Part shown: positions 34,926 through 44,470 of the stretch, in pieces
How positions within the stretch are numbered: position 1 is the stretch's first letter
Layout: each line of letters starts with the position of its first letter
Assembly (NCBI GenBank): GCA_021396245.1
Contig: WNYE01000005.1
Location: 620,001 to 684,000, forward strand
DNA length: 64,000 nucleotides
Direction of reading: 5' to 3'
From: Sporothrix humicola
Lineage: Eukaryota > Ascomycota > Sordariomycetes > Ophiostomatales > Ophiostomataceae
Made by a program: the position numbers and the translations under genes
The notes under the pieces: model-generated
What the model was told of the DNA's origin: nothing
What the model saw: the letters and a program-made list of their open reading frames with translations, nothing else
The model's database searches: none

Positions 34926-37233
34926 GGTTGGGTGGGGGTGTGATCGGGCTGCAAAATGGGTGGTTGAGGGTGCAGCAATTGAGAGAGTCGAGAAGCAATA
35001 GGTGAGAGGATGAGAGATGAAGACAAGAAAGAGGGAAAGGTGAGAGAGGGGCGAGGTGAGGCGCGTAGGGAAAGAGGGAAGCACAAGTAGATAAGAGGCA
35101 GGAAACACCGGGTCTCGCTTGTGTTTTAGTAGTGAGAAAAAGAAGGGATCAAGCTTAAGTGGGGTCCCATCTCAGAAGGGGGCAGAAGGCAGGAGAAGCC
35201 AGAATGCGCGAATGCCTGCCTCACCGTCGATCCAGAGAACAGGAAGCTGCGTTGGAGATGGCTGGAATAGAGGGAAAGAGAAGTGGAGGTATGAGGGGTA
35301 CTTCTACAGCATATAGACGAGACAAACTACATAAAACCGCAAGAAGGCGGCATGCGATCAGATAAAAACGCGATCGTAGTTGCCGTTTATTGACCGATGA
35401 GGGCACTTTCATCCCATAGCTCCTGCCGTTGTGACGACGTATTATTTACGCTTGGAAAGTGCCTGTTGGTTTTTTTGTTGAGAGGTCAAGTGGGCAAGAA
35501 CGGCCAAGGACGGGAAAGTGGCCACGCGCGCGTGGGCACTGTCACATGCCCGAAACTGTGCATTTTGGCAACCAACTCGACGAATACCAGAAACAGCCAC
35601 GAAAACCGCAAAAAAAACCTCGAAAACACAAAAAATTACGGGGTCGTTGAAGGGAAGAGAGCAAAAATTAAAGAAAAAAGCTGTGGGCAATTTCGCGCTC
35701 TCCCCAACGAGCCTAAGCCGTATGCGGGACGAAGCTTGTCGGCTTTTGTTGTGCAGCGATGCAAAAGTGTGGATATCGGGGCGGCGGTTGGAACTTGTCG
35801 CACTTGTCGCACCTTCCTGCAGAGCGGTCGTTGAGGCTAGCGCGCTGATCCTAACCCCCGTGGCTGGTATGTTCAGGGCAAGAACAAACAGCTACGGAGT
35901 ACTAGCCGAGCCTTGCCAGGCACATTTGACAGGAAGGAGCGTCCGGGGTTGACATTGACGTCGACGTCGACAGGAAGGAGGCGACAGCAAGGCTTTGTTC
36001 AAAAAGGGGGTATTAAAGTTCCATCACAGCCTTGTCACAATACCTCGAGTGAGGTATGTCGCATTTTGTACTCGACAAGAAACAACGCACTTATCGTTTT
36101 TGGAAGATTTGAAACGGCAGTTCGGGAAAACGAACGAACGAAAAACAAGAAACGCCCTCTATTATCCTGCATCCGCCTAGACAACCACCATTTTCGATGT
36201 ACATACAGTCACATATATTATTTACGCATCTCCGTCCCGTCTTTACATTATTTGCACGCTGCTATCGCGGCTGACTGTCTTTTCTGCCCTGCTTGCCTGT
36301 TCTTCCCTGGCTATCCTGCATTTTGCCAGCAAGTTGCGCCCAGCGGCCGCAAAGCAAAACATCGAGGACGCCCAATGAAATATTTCCCGGTCCAATTTCG
36401 CTTGCAAAGCTGCAGGATGAGGCCATCGCCATCAGTGGTTTCGTTTTTCACGTTCCTATGCCTTGTGGCCACCTTGACCGGTGCCTGTCCCGCTGCATGG
36501 AAGTCGGGCAGACGGATTGTGGAAACTGGATGCTAAACAGGCACAGATAGGATAATGCACCAGAAGGCCGCTGCATCCGATCGGGTATGAGATTCTGCAC
36601 CAGAGTCCGTCATCTTGTCTGGAGAGAGAGGAAGAGGCACAGTTTTATGCAAAACTTTGCAAGCACGTTGTCATCTCTGGGTCCGTTTTCCATTTCTATC
36701 TCCCACGCGTTGTGCCTGGTTCGTTATTTATTTACGCCCAGCGCTATAGTTTTATAACCCGCACCTCCATTTCGTTTCGTTTGCTCCTTTGCGTCGTTTT
36801 ATCAGGTGTATTTATTTATGTTTTCCTTTGTTTCCTCTTTCTGCTTCCTTCATTTCTGGGTAAGCGAATAAGCGAGCGGGCTTCCTTGGTTTCTGCGCCT
36901 CGTTCCCTCGTTCCAATATGTTTATTGGCCCTTGAACTCTGGTTGAACTCTGGGATCTTTGGCTCGCAACCCGCCAACCAAGAGGATGGTAAACACCGCT
37001 CGGTGGTCCGGTGTGTAGGGACACCGATGGAGGTGTGGGACGGTGGGACGGGCGACGAAAGGAGGAAAAACACGAGTGTGTACATCCTTATTGTGAATAG
37101 AATCTTTGATAAAAGACAGACGGTCTCCTTGAACGAGTTAATGTCCAAGTGTGATTTAAAAAAAAAACATCAATCCAATTCCCCAGACATCCTGGCAGCC
37201 TCGCTTTTTGAAAGTCCCATCGAAGTCTCCATC
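34926..37233. other. Divergent intergenic region between CHO2 and the disordered-protein gene
   Basis: These 2.3 kb contain no supported gene. The CHO2 leader next to 34926 is GA-rich on the plus strand (C/T-rich on the CHO2 strand). At about 35956-35972 the sequence TGACGTCGACGTCGACA is nearly palindromic with two GACGTC cores. The right 600 bp are the AT-richer leader of the plus-strand gene. A frame open upstream from 37234 to 36712 begins at a non-ATG codon and looks non-coding. Confidence 0.5.
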
Positions 37234-38769
37234 ATGGCCCGTGAAGCGAAGCCACCGATTGTCCCACCACGTCCGGACATGTTGAGGTCAAAGCCTCGTT
37301 CACCCGGGCCTCAAACAGTGCCTCCCGATGCAGCACGACCCAAATCAAGACCACCCAACTCTCCTCCGTCTGTCTACCCCCAAGCATCACCCAATCTCGG
37401 AACTGAGCTGAAGCCAGATTCGACGGAAAAGCCTACAGATACGAAAAAGGCCAGAAGAGAAGCGGCAATCCGGCCCACATCGAGTAAATCATCGCCAGAG
37501 AAAGAACCTGCTGTGAAATTTACATCGAGCACGGCAGGTGGAAGCAGAAGCCCGTCTCTTGATCCGGCGCTGCTGGTCGTTGGCAAGACAAGAAGCAATG
37601 CTACCTCGAAGCATACCGACAAGCAAGACTTGCCGCAAATGTCTGGATCTGAAAAGGACCTGAGGTCTACGGAGACATCAACACCGAAGCCAGTTGCATC
37701 CCATCGGAGCACGTCAACCAAGGGGAAGGAGAAGGACCGGATGATAGTCAGAGATGAGAAGGACGCAAAGTCCATTTCATCTCAGCGAACATCTCCTTCC
37801 AGAAAGGAACAGGGGGTTCCCACGGCATCAAGAGAAATTGTCCGCTCTACACGGTCACAATCCTCACGGCCCAGAGGAAGCTCTGTTGCAGACACGCAAT
37901 CTCTCATTCGGAGCACGCACAGCATCCGCAGTGGAACCAGCACAGTCCAGCGTTTCCAACAGAGACAGGACGTCTACCTCACGCACACTCGGTCAGCCGA
38001 AGCTCGCGCTCTCTATGCTGAAGCCAAAGACCATTATGGCAAGGCTAAGAATCATTTGCAAGAAGCACTGAAGCTGTCAGCCGATGTCTTTCGTCTGGCA
38101 CCTCACGTTCTCGTTGAGAATGTTGCCACAAGAGAGATGCGGTCCAAGACGCCGAGTGTGCCTGTGCAAGCCACCCTACCTCTTGTCACTCCCACTGCCA
38201 CGGCCAGTCTTGTCAGTGCAAACAAGGGTGCTCGCTATGTTCCAGAGTACCCTGGTCTCGGTATTCAATACCGATCACTGTTTGCACCGCTTCTGGCTAA
38301 TGTGAGCAACACCGAGAAAGACCGCAAGCAGGCCCTCGCTAAGAAGCGAGAAGACGATGCGGCTGGCCAGCAACGTGCTCTTGTTGTCAGCCACACAGGA
38401 GGCAAGTCATCTGTGGCAGGATCGTCTCGCAGTGGCCGGTCCAGTGGCATATCTCGGAATGCGCCAGCCAAAATTCCGCCGGTACCTCCAGTGCCCCCAG
38501 TCCCTCCTATTCCAGAAACGGTGCCTATGTCTACGTCTGTCAAGAGTCCGTCTGTAAAAAGCCGTGCCACAAGCCAAGGCAGCAGACAGAGGACGAAGAG
38601 ACGGCCTGCTCTGTCCATTGCCTCAGGATCGACTCGAACCGCGGCCAGGATGCGTGACAATTACGAGCATCGGCCCCGGACTCGGACGAGAAGTGCGGCC
38701 AGTCGCAGACTGCGGAAGAAGAAGGAGGAAGAGGTGGACCACGGTATCCTGTGGTTCTTTTCCTATTAG
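37234..38769 (+). CDS. Unknown disordered, basic Ser/Pro-rich protein
   Basis: A single open frame of 511 aa. I chose the ATG at 37234 (ATCATGGCC context), where composition changes to clearly coding (MAREAKPPIVPPRPDML). An in-frame ATG at 37141 would add 31 unremarkable residues. Residues 1-245 are rich in Ser, Pro, Lys and Arg and predicted disordered. One ordered patch lies near residues 250-300 (HTRSAEARALYAEAKDHY, then GKAKNHLQEALKLSADVFRL), likely helical. A second conserved-looking segment is ARYVPEYPGLGIQYRSLFAP. A PPVPPVPPVPPIP run could bind SH3 or WW domains. The end is Arg-rich and closes EVDHGILWFFSY, an oddly hydrophobic terminus. I recognise no family. The gene is convergent with eIF3g, 249 bp away. 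Confidence 0.7.
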   Translation: MAREAKPPIVPPRPDMLRSKPRSPGPQTVPPDAARPKSRPPNSPPSVYPQASPNLGTELKPDSTEKPTDTKKARREAAIRPTSSKSSPEKEPAVKFTSSTAGGSRSPSLDPALLVVGKTRSNATSKHTDKQDLPQMSGSEKDLRSTETSTPKPVASHRSTSTKGKEKDRMIVRDEKDAKSISSQRTSPSRKEQGVPTASREIVRSTRSQSSRPRGSSVADTQSLIRSTHSIRSGTSTVQRFQQRQDVYLTHTRSAEARALYAEAKDHYGKAKNHLQEALKLSADVFRLAPHVLVENVATREMRSKTPSVPVQATLPLVTPTATASLVSANKGARYVPEYPGLGIQYRSLFAPLLANVSNTEKDRKQALAKKREDDAAGQQRALVVSHTGGKSSVAGSSRSGRSSGISRNAPAKIPPVPPVPPVPPIPETVPMSTSVKSPSVKSRATSQGSRQRTKRRPALSIASGSTRTAARMRDNYEHRPRTRTRSAASRRLRKKKEEEVDHGILWFFSY

Positions 38770-39018
38770 TAGTCACAATATCATGGAGGCATATAGCTGA
38801 TATGTAATTTAAGTTGCAATGCAATCTCTTTCATAACCTGTCAAAATCCGTAATTACAAGAAGAGAATAAATGGATGAGCAAAACGATAAACACATGGCA
38901 TTAGTAAAGAAACGTCATAGAAACTTTTGTCTTTCGTTCCCGTCATCCCGCTCCTCTGCCTTTTTCTCTACTCCCCAATAAACAAGAAAGAAAACATGAA
39001 TTCCCCGTAACATCTTCC

Positions 39019-39945
39019 CTAAGTAGCCTTCTTGGCAAACTCCACGCGTATAATCAGGTGCTTGAAACCGAAGCCGTCCATCTTCTCGCACGCCTTGACG
39101 GCATCCGAGCGGTCTGCAAAGCTGACGAAAGCAAAGCCCTTGGCCAGGCCAGTGTCGCGATCCTTGGCCAGGAATACGCGCGTTACCCGGCCGAAACGCT
39201 CAAACATGTCGCGCAGCTCCTGCTCCTCAGCCAGCTCCGAAACGTTGGTGACACGCAGCGTAGCAAAGTCGTCGCGCTCGCCGTACTTGCCGCCTGCGCC
39301 AGCCATACTGCTGCCCGCTGCCGCAGCTCCTGCGCCGCCACGCAGTGCGGGAGGCACGTACGAGCCCTTCTTGCCGTCACCGCCAGCTGCACCGGCCCGC
39401 GACGCCGCGCCCATATCGTCGTCGTCTGCGCCCGTGTCGGCACCGCCAGCGCCCGTGGTCTCGCCGATGGGGGCCATGGTGTCCTTGTAGGGACAGCGGG
39501 CCGTGAAATGCTCGCCGTTACAGATACGGCACTTGACCTTCTTGTCCTTGAGCTTCTCCTTCATGGCGTTGGCGTTGGGGTCCTTGGCCTCGTCCTGGGC
39601 GTCCTTGCGCCAGTTGGACGAGGGCTTGAAGATGATGTTCTCAGCCACCGAGGTGGTGTCCGTGGCCGGGCCGGCGCCGTCCTTGGCCGACAGGCCGAAC
39701 TTGGGGCGCGTCATGCGGTCGGCGACGCGGGGGTTGACGACCTCGCGGTGGGTGATGAAGCGGATGCGGCGCGTGGTCTTGACCTTTTGGCCCTGCTCGT
39801 TGAAGCGGTAGCTGATGGTGGTCTTGGTACCATCCTTGTTGCTGATGGTCTGCGGCGGCGGCAGTTCGGTGCTGGCGGCGGTCTCGTCAATGTCCTCGTC
39901 GTCAGCCCAGTCGTGCTTGGCACGGTTCGGCAGTGCGGCTGCCAT
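39019..39945 (-). CDS. TIF35: Translation initiation factor eIF3 subunit g (TIF35)
   Basis: An uninterrupted frame of 308 aa from an ATG at 39945 (CATCATGGCAGCC context). Residues 10-135 form the eIF3g N-terminal domain (KHDWADDEDIDE, TTISYRFNEQGQKVKTTRRI, RPKFGLSAKDG). A CCHC zinc knuckle follows (C139, C142, H146, C151). A Gly/Ala-rich linker (160-220) leads to a C-terminal RRM at about 228-306, with RNP2 LRVTNV and RNP1 KGFAFVSF. In the eIF3 complex it binds eIF3i and eIF3b and helps scanning and re-initiation on the 40S ribosome. Length and order of domains are standard. The antisense frame 39058-40017 is a shadow. Confidence 0.96.
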   Translation of the reverse strand: MAAALPNRAKHDWADDEDIDETAASTELPPPQTISNKDGTKTTISYRFNEQGQKVKTTRRIRFITHREVVNPRVADRMTRPKFGLSAKDGAGPATDTTSVAENIIFKPSSNWRKDAQDEAKDPNANAMKEKLKDKKVKCRICNGEHFTARCPYKDTMAPIGETTGAGGADTGADDDDMGAASRAGAAGGDGKKGSYVPPALRGGAGAAAAGSSMAGAGGKYGERDDFATLRVTNVSELAEEQELRDMFERFGRVTRVFLAKDRDTGLAKGFAFVSFADRSDAVKACEKMDGFGFKHLIIRVEFAKKAT

Positions 39946-40927
39946 GATGGGTGGTTGTGTGTAGATTTGTGTGTGGTTTTGAAAAGGATTGTATTCTCGA
40001 GTGAATGTCGTCGATAGTCGTGTGGTTATCGTGCGTCGTCGTGGTGTGGTCGCGATGTTTGATGGTTGATAGATCGAGGTTGTGATTTGCGTGGGGCTCT
40101 TTTTTTTTAGAAGTTTTGTGTGAATTTCTCATTGCCATTTGCGTCGAATTTTTTGGCCACTCCCAGGCAGTCTGTGGGGCAAACCAGGGGAGGGATGTAC
40201 TCTGCCGCTAAAACTGCGCCTGTAGGTACTTCTGACAAACGTGACTCGTTTTCTGTGTGTTCCCTATTTAAAGTGGGGCGAATCTACTATCGTTCTTTCC
40301 CCTCCATTCTACCAGTTTGCCTGCTCTTGCCTTCTGTCTTTCTGGCCCCTCTGCCCCTATCCCTGATTCGCCCGCAGCAACCTTTACGCGTGCAAGCGGA
40401 CTGTCCAGAAGCATCGATCATTGGCGTGGCTGTTGGTATTGTCATCATTTACAAGCCCCTTTTAATGCAAAGTAAATACGCCAGTCACTTCATAAAGAAT
40501 CTCGTTTTTACTTCAAAATCAAAATTTGATTGTTCGTTGGCCGCATTATTCGTCCACAAAGGCATCTCGGAATGGTGCCCTTCACTTCCAGCCATATAAG
40601 ATAAAAGTACAAGAAAAAAACACAGATAACACCGTACGACGTACGACGTACACAAATAAAAGTACAGTCCGTCCACAGTATGATGACCAAAAGAGTAACC
40701 AAAAAAGTAACAGAAAATCAACAGACTCCGTGCAAACCAGAGCCCTTCTGGTCAATGTTCATCGCGCCTCTAGATGACAAAGGAAATAGAAAAGATTGGA
40801 ATAGTAGGAGAAAAAGAAGAAAAGGTGTGAAAAAAAGAAATGAAAATGAAAAGGGCCAAATGGCAAAGAGTGTGAGCTTTGTGTTTTACAGTAGTGAAAC
40901 AGTGACAGAACAAGACAGGTTAACAGA
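39946..40927. other. eIF3g promoter and 3' flank of the PH-domain gene
   Basis: Both flanking genes lie on the minus strand, so the left part is the eIF3g promoter and leader, rich in CA/TG dinucleotide-like sequence near 39950-40080, and the right part (40620-40927) the A-rich 3' flank of the PH gene. At 40633-40651 the 7-bp unit CGTACGA is repeated in tandem (about 2.5 copies). No gene is seen. Confidence 0.5.
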
Positions 40928-43900
40928 TCAGATCATGTTTGCCTTGACGGGAAGAGGAGGCAGAGCACACGTCGGCGGCGGTGCGGGCGGAGGACCGTCG
41001 GCCAGCTGAGGAAGGCTGCGGCGGTATAGAACGGCCTTGGACGACGTCGAGCGTGCACGAGCGTGCATCAAAGGAGGACCGTTCGGGTTAGACACATTGG
41101 GCGCGCTCGTGATGTTGGCATGCGACGCCGTCAAAGTTGCCAGCGGCTCGGGCTTGATGGATGTGCGGCCGCGGCCGGTATCGACACTGCCGCCGGCACG
41201 CGACATGGCGGTCGCATGGTACAGCGAAAGGGGGCGGGAAGAGGTGATGCCGTCGCCTCTGGCGTTGGTGGCACTCGGCTGCACAAACATGCTGGCGCGC
41301 TTGTACTCGGCGGGCCGGCGAGTCGCAAAGCTGGCAAAGCCAGGATGGACCTGGCCGTTGCTGATGCTGTTGTTCATGCTGTGCGAGGACGTTGGCGGCG
41401 TGGGCGAGCGGCTCTGCAGATGCGTCAACGAATTGGTCCGCGACTGCGACTGCGACCGAGACGCTGGCCGGGAAGGTGGGCGTGCCTGTGCCTGCAGCTG
41501 GCCGCGCGACGTGGGCCGTGACAGGGACTGTCCGCGAGACACAGGCCGCGACGGGGGCTGGGGCAGAGGCTGCGACGGCGGAGGCGCCAGAGGTGGAGGA
41601 ATGGGTGCAAGGGGTGCTGCCATAGGTGCCATGGGAGCCAACACCGGAGGGGGCACCTTCCAGTTGTCCCGCGGGTCCTCCTCATCGGGCAGCTTGGGCG
41701 AGAGCGCATTGTACTTGGACATGGGCAGGATCATCGAGGCGCGCTGGGGAACGACAACAGTGCGTGTCTCAATACGCTCCGACGCTGTGTCTGAGACGGA
41801 GCGCAGGGCCAGCATGCTCGAGTGTCTGCGCGGGCTGTTGCGGACGGGAGCTTCAATCGGTGCAGTAGAAAAGCTCTTATCGCTGCCGCTGCTGCCGGGC
41901 TTGATGGGACGTGTGAGCGACGAGAAGGATCCGCTGCGACTGCGACTGCGAGTCGGTTTTGTGTCGGCAACATCGACAGGCGGCTCCGGTGGGCTCCTCC
42001 AGGCATTGAAGAGAGCGGGTGTGTCTGGGATACCGGGACCGTACCCAGGGCTGCTGAGGTTGCTGTCATCGAGTGACTTGTTGGAAACAACGACCTCGTT
42101 CTTGAGGGGCGGGGAGGTGGCGCTTGGCGAAGCATGATCCGCGACGATAGACAGCGGGCGCGAAAAAGCCAAAGACGGCGGTGGCAGGCGGCGTCTGCTG
42201 TTCCGGGTGCTGGGAGGTCCAGAGGCAGAAGGCTGTGGCCGAGTAGCGTCGCGAGGCGGCGGCTGCGGGAAAGCAGAGTATGTCGCTGCCAGCACCGGAC
42301 CAGGGGCAGGCGGAGGAGGAAGATCCTGTGCCGGGGGCATGTTAAGGGGCGCTGCCGGTGTCTTCATGATGGCCGAGTAGCGCTTGGACGCCGAGTGCGG
42401 CACGCTAAAGTTGGGGATGGTTGGTGCCGCGTCAAAGAGGCTATAGTTTGTCTCGCGACGCAGAGGCACCGGTGGTGGAAGAGGTTTTGAGAGAGACGAC
42501 GTGGCAGAAAAGGACGAGGTCGGCAGACGAGGAAGTGCATCTATCGGTGGCGGTTGTTGCGGCGGCAGCTGGGTCGGCAGCATGTGCATATCGGCCACAC
42601 GCTGTGTTGGGATCAGAATCTGCATCGACTGCCTGCGCTCAAGAATGGCTGCTGCATTGGGCCGCAGCCGGGCTTCGGTGCTCTCGGTAGCGGGTTGCTG
42701 TGGTGGCATTAGAAGGGGTGGCGAAGGGGTAGAGAAAGTCGTTTCCGTGGCACTTTGTTGCTCGTCGATCTGGACATAGCTGTTGTTGTTGTTGTGGTTG
42801 CTCGTGAAGCTGTCGCGGACAGGAGAGCATGGCGGCGACGAGCTGTCGGATGTCACGATCGTGCGCTGACCGGACGAGATATATGAAAAGCGGTTGCCGG
42901 CACTATCGCGCAAGTTCTCGAGCTGGCGCCCGTCTTGAGAGTAAATGCTGTTGGTCGTCGACATGTCGTCACTCAGGGGGTCGCGGTCGTGGATCGACAT
43001 GGTCGCCGCTGGCGAAGGCGCATCCAGGTGGACGCTGTCTCTGGGTGAACGGCGGGGAATATGCGCCACATCGCTCGGGCTCAGAATCCGTGAGAAACGC
43101 TCCGGGTCCCGCACAACCAACGTCCGGTGGTTAACCTGGAATCTCGGGTCGACGCCGCCGTTCTCGACCTTGGGCTTGCCCGTCTCGGACAGGTGCTTCT
43201 TGCCGCCGAGCTGCTCGATTTCACGGCGCAGGATGGTAATCCAGCTCTCCATCTCCTCGGCACCCTCAAAGACCATGAGGAACGTCGAGGCATGCCGCCG
43301 CTCGCTACCGCGGAAGGGCAGGCGCGAAAACAGAGAGCGCGAGTCGTTTGTTTGTGAACCATCGGCGTCCATGGACGAGCTCACACGCAGGACCCAGTGG
43401 CGGCCGGGGATCAGGTCACTTGCGAACGCAGCCGAGTCACGGCTGATGGGCAGGATCTTCTCGGGCAGGCGATCAAAAGAGCCCTCGGCCGAGTATTGGA
43501 GGAGGTAGCCGGAGGTAACGAGCACATAGATCTTGCTCACCCAGTCGAGCTTCATGGACGAGCCAGAGGTGTTGCGGCGGTGCCGTCTCTTGGCCTTGTC
43601 GGCGGTCTTGTCGGCAGCAGAAACTCCTTCTGGCGAGTCACCTTCGCGAGCAGCGGCATCGGCGCCGCCCACGCTCCCTTGCAGGCGCATGAGCACCTCG
43701 ATCGAGGTCGTACATATCGGCAGCTGTGCGTGCTTGATGGCTTGAGGGTAGGCCTGGAACAGTGGTGGCGGATCCCATGTAGCGAGCGAGCCCCGGACGG
43801 CGCGAGACGACTGTGCTGGTGGCCGGCTGCGCGTTGGCGCCGCGGGCTTCTTGGTGGCCTTTGTGGTGCTCGGCGTTCCTATTAATGGGATTGCCGGCTC

Positions 43901-44470
43901 GGCGGGTTGTGCGACAGAGACGTGTGGAGTAGAAGTAGGGGCAGAGGTAGAGGAAGGGGCAGAGTGGTCGGGGGAGGAGGGTGCGACGGGAAGCTCCGTC
44001 CTTGATTCAACAGGATCCTGCGGCACTGTCTGTAGTAGTGTTGATGACGCCGTCGTTGGCCGGTTGTTGGAGTTGTTCTTGGACAGCGCCGAGTCGGAGC
44101 GCGGACCGCTGTGGAAATAAGGCCAGCCGCTAAAGTCGACGATAGAGGCGCGCACGTCCTGGCCGCCGCCGGACTTGTTCCTTGAAAAAAGACCGCGCAG
44201 GCCCAAGCGCGACTCTCTGTGGGCGAGCTTCTCAGGGTCGGGCGCGCGCAGTCCGCCGCCTTCTACTTGACGCGGCCCGCTGCGCAGTGGCACTCTTGGA
44301 CCGTCGACGCCGGCTGTGTCGTGGAGGACGTCTGGTGGTCGCATGCGGCGTGTGTGGCTGGACTGTTTTTGCAGAGAATCGAGTGTCGTGATCGTGGACG
44401 CATTTGACGACGAGCCCGAGGCCTCGTCTGCGGCGACGGAAGCCGCCGCCTCTGTGGCCGCTTCAGACAT
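40928..44470 (-). CDS. PH-domain protein with long disordered proline-rich tail
   Basis: A single frame of 1180 aa from the ATG at 44470 (MSEAATEAAASVAADEASGS). The frame remains open upstream to 44767, but that part is Arg/Thr-rich and unlike coding sequence, so I use the internal ATG. A pleckstrin-homology fold spans roughly residues 300-430: WVSKIYVLVTSGYLLQYSAE, then HWVLRVSS and TFLMVFEGAEEMESWITILR, where the last Trp is the conserved helix tryptophan. Such domains bind phosphoinositides or small GTPases, suggesting a membrane-linked adaptor. Ahead of it is a conserved fungal-type stretch (WDPPPLFQAYPQAIKHAQLP). Residues 450-1180 are disordered with many PxxP runs and Arg-Ser-rich blocks (SRPTSRGQ repeats) that could be phosphorylated. 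No catalytic domain is visible. The partner and pathway are unknown. Confidence 0.88.
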   Translation of the reverse strand: MSEAATEAAASVAADEASGSSSNASTITTLDSLQKQSSHTRRMRPPDVLHDTAGVDGPRVPLRSGPRQVEGGGLRAPDPEKLAHRESRLGLRGLFSRNKSGGGQDVRASIVDFSGWPYFHSGPRSDSALSKNNSNNRPTTASSTLLQTVPQDPVESRTELPVAPSSPDHSAPSSTSAPTSTPHVSVAQPAEPAIPLIGTPSTTKATKKPAAPTRSRPPAQSSRAVRGSLATWDPPPLFQAYPQAIKHAQLPICTTSIEVLMRLQGSVGGADAAAREGDSPEGVSAADKTADKAKRRHRRNTSGSSMKLDWVSKIYVLVTSGYLLQYSAEGSFDRLPEKILPISRDSAAFASDLIPGRHWVLRVSSSMDADGSQTNDSRSLFSRLPFRGSERRHASTFLMVFEGAEEMESWITILRREIEQLGGKKHLSETGKPKVENGGVDPRFQVNHRTLVVRDPERFSRILSPSDVAHIPRRSPRDSVHLDAPSPAATMSIHDRDPLSDDMSTTNSIYSQDGRQLENLRDSAGNRFSYISSGQRTIVTSDSSSPPCSPVRDSFTSNHNNNNSYVQIDEQQSATETTFSTPSPPLLMPPQQPATESTEARLRPNAAAILERRQSMQILIPTQRVADMHMLPTQLPPQQPPPIDALPRLPTSSFSATSSLSKPLPPPVPLRRETNYSLFDAAPTIPNFSVPHSASKRYSAIMKTPAAPLNMPPAQDLPPPPAPGPVLAATYSAFPQPPPRDATRPQPSASGPPSTRNSRRRLPPPSLAFSRPLSIVADHASPSATSPPLKNEVVVSNKSLDDSNLSSPGYGPGIPDTPALFNAWRSPPEPPVDVADTKPTRSRSRSGSFSSLTRPIKPGSSGSDKSFSTAPIEAPVRNSPRRHSSMLALRSVSDTASERIETRTVVVPQRASMILPMSKYNALSPKLPDEEDPRDNWKVPPPVLAPMAPMAAPLAPIPPPLAPPPSQPLPQPPSRPVSRGQSLSRPTSRGQLQAQARPPSRPASRSQSQSRTNSLTHLQSRSPTPPTSSHSMNNSISNGQVHPGFASFATRRPAEYKRASMFVQPSATNARGDGITSSRPLSLYHATAMSRAGGSVDTGRGRTSIKPEPLATLTASHANITSAPNVSNPNGPPLMHARARSTSSKAVLYRRSLPQLADGPPPAPPPTCALPPLPVKANMI

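Noticed and set aside
36712..37233. N-terminal extension of the disordered-protein gene with hydrophobic segments
   Set aside because: The frame opens at a non-ATG codon, the composition is that of AT-rich leader DNA, and a well-placed ATG lies at 37234.
39058..42137. Long plus-strand frames opposite eIF3g (39058-40017) and the PH-domain gene (41037-42137)
   Set aside because: Both mirror the codons of the real minus-strand genes and read as repetitive Leu/Val or Arg/Gly/Ala sequence without conserved motifs.
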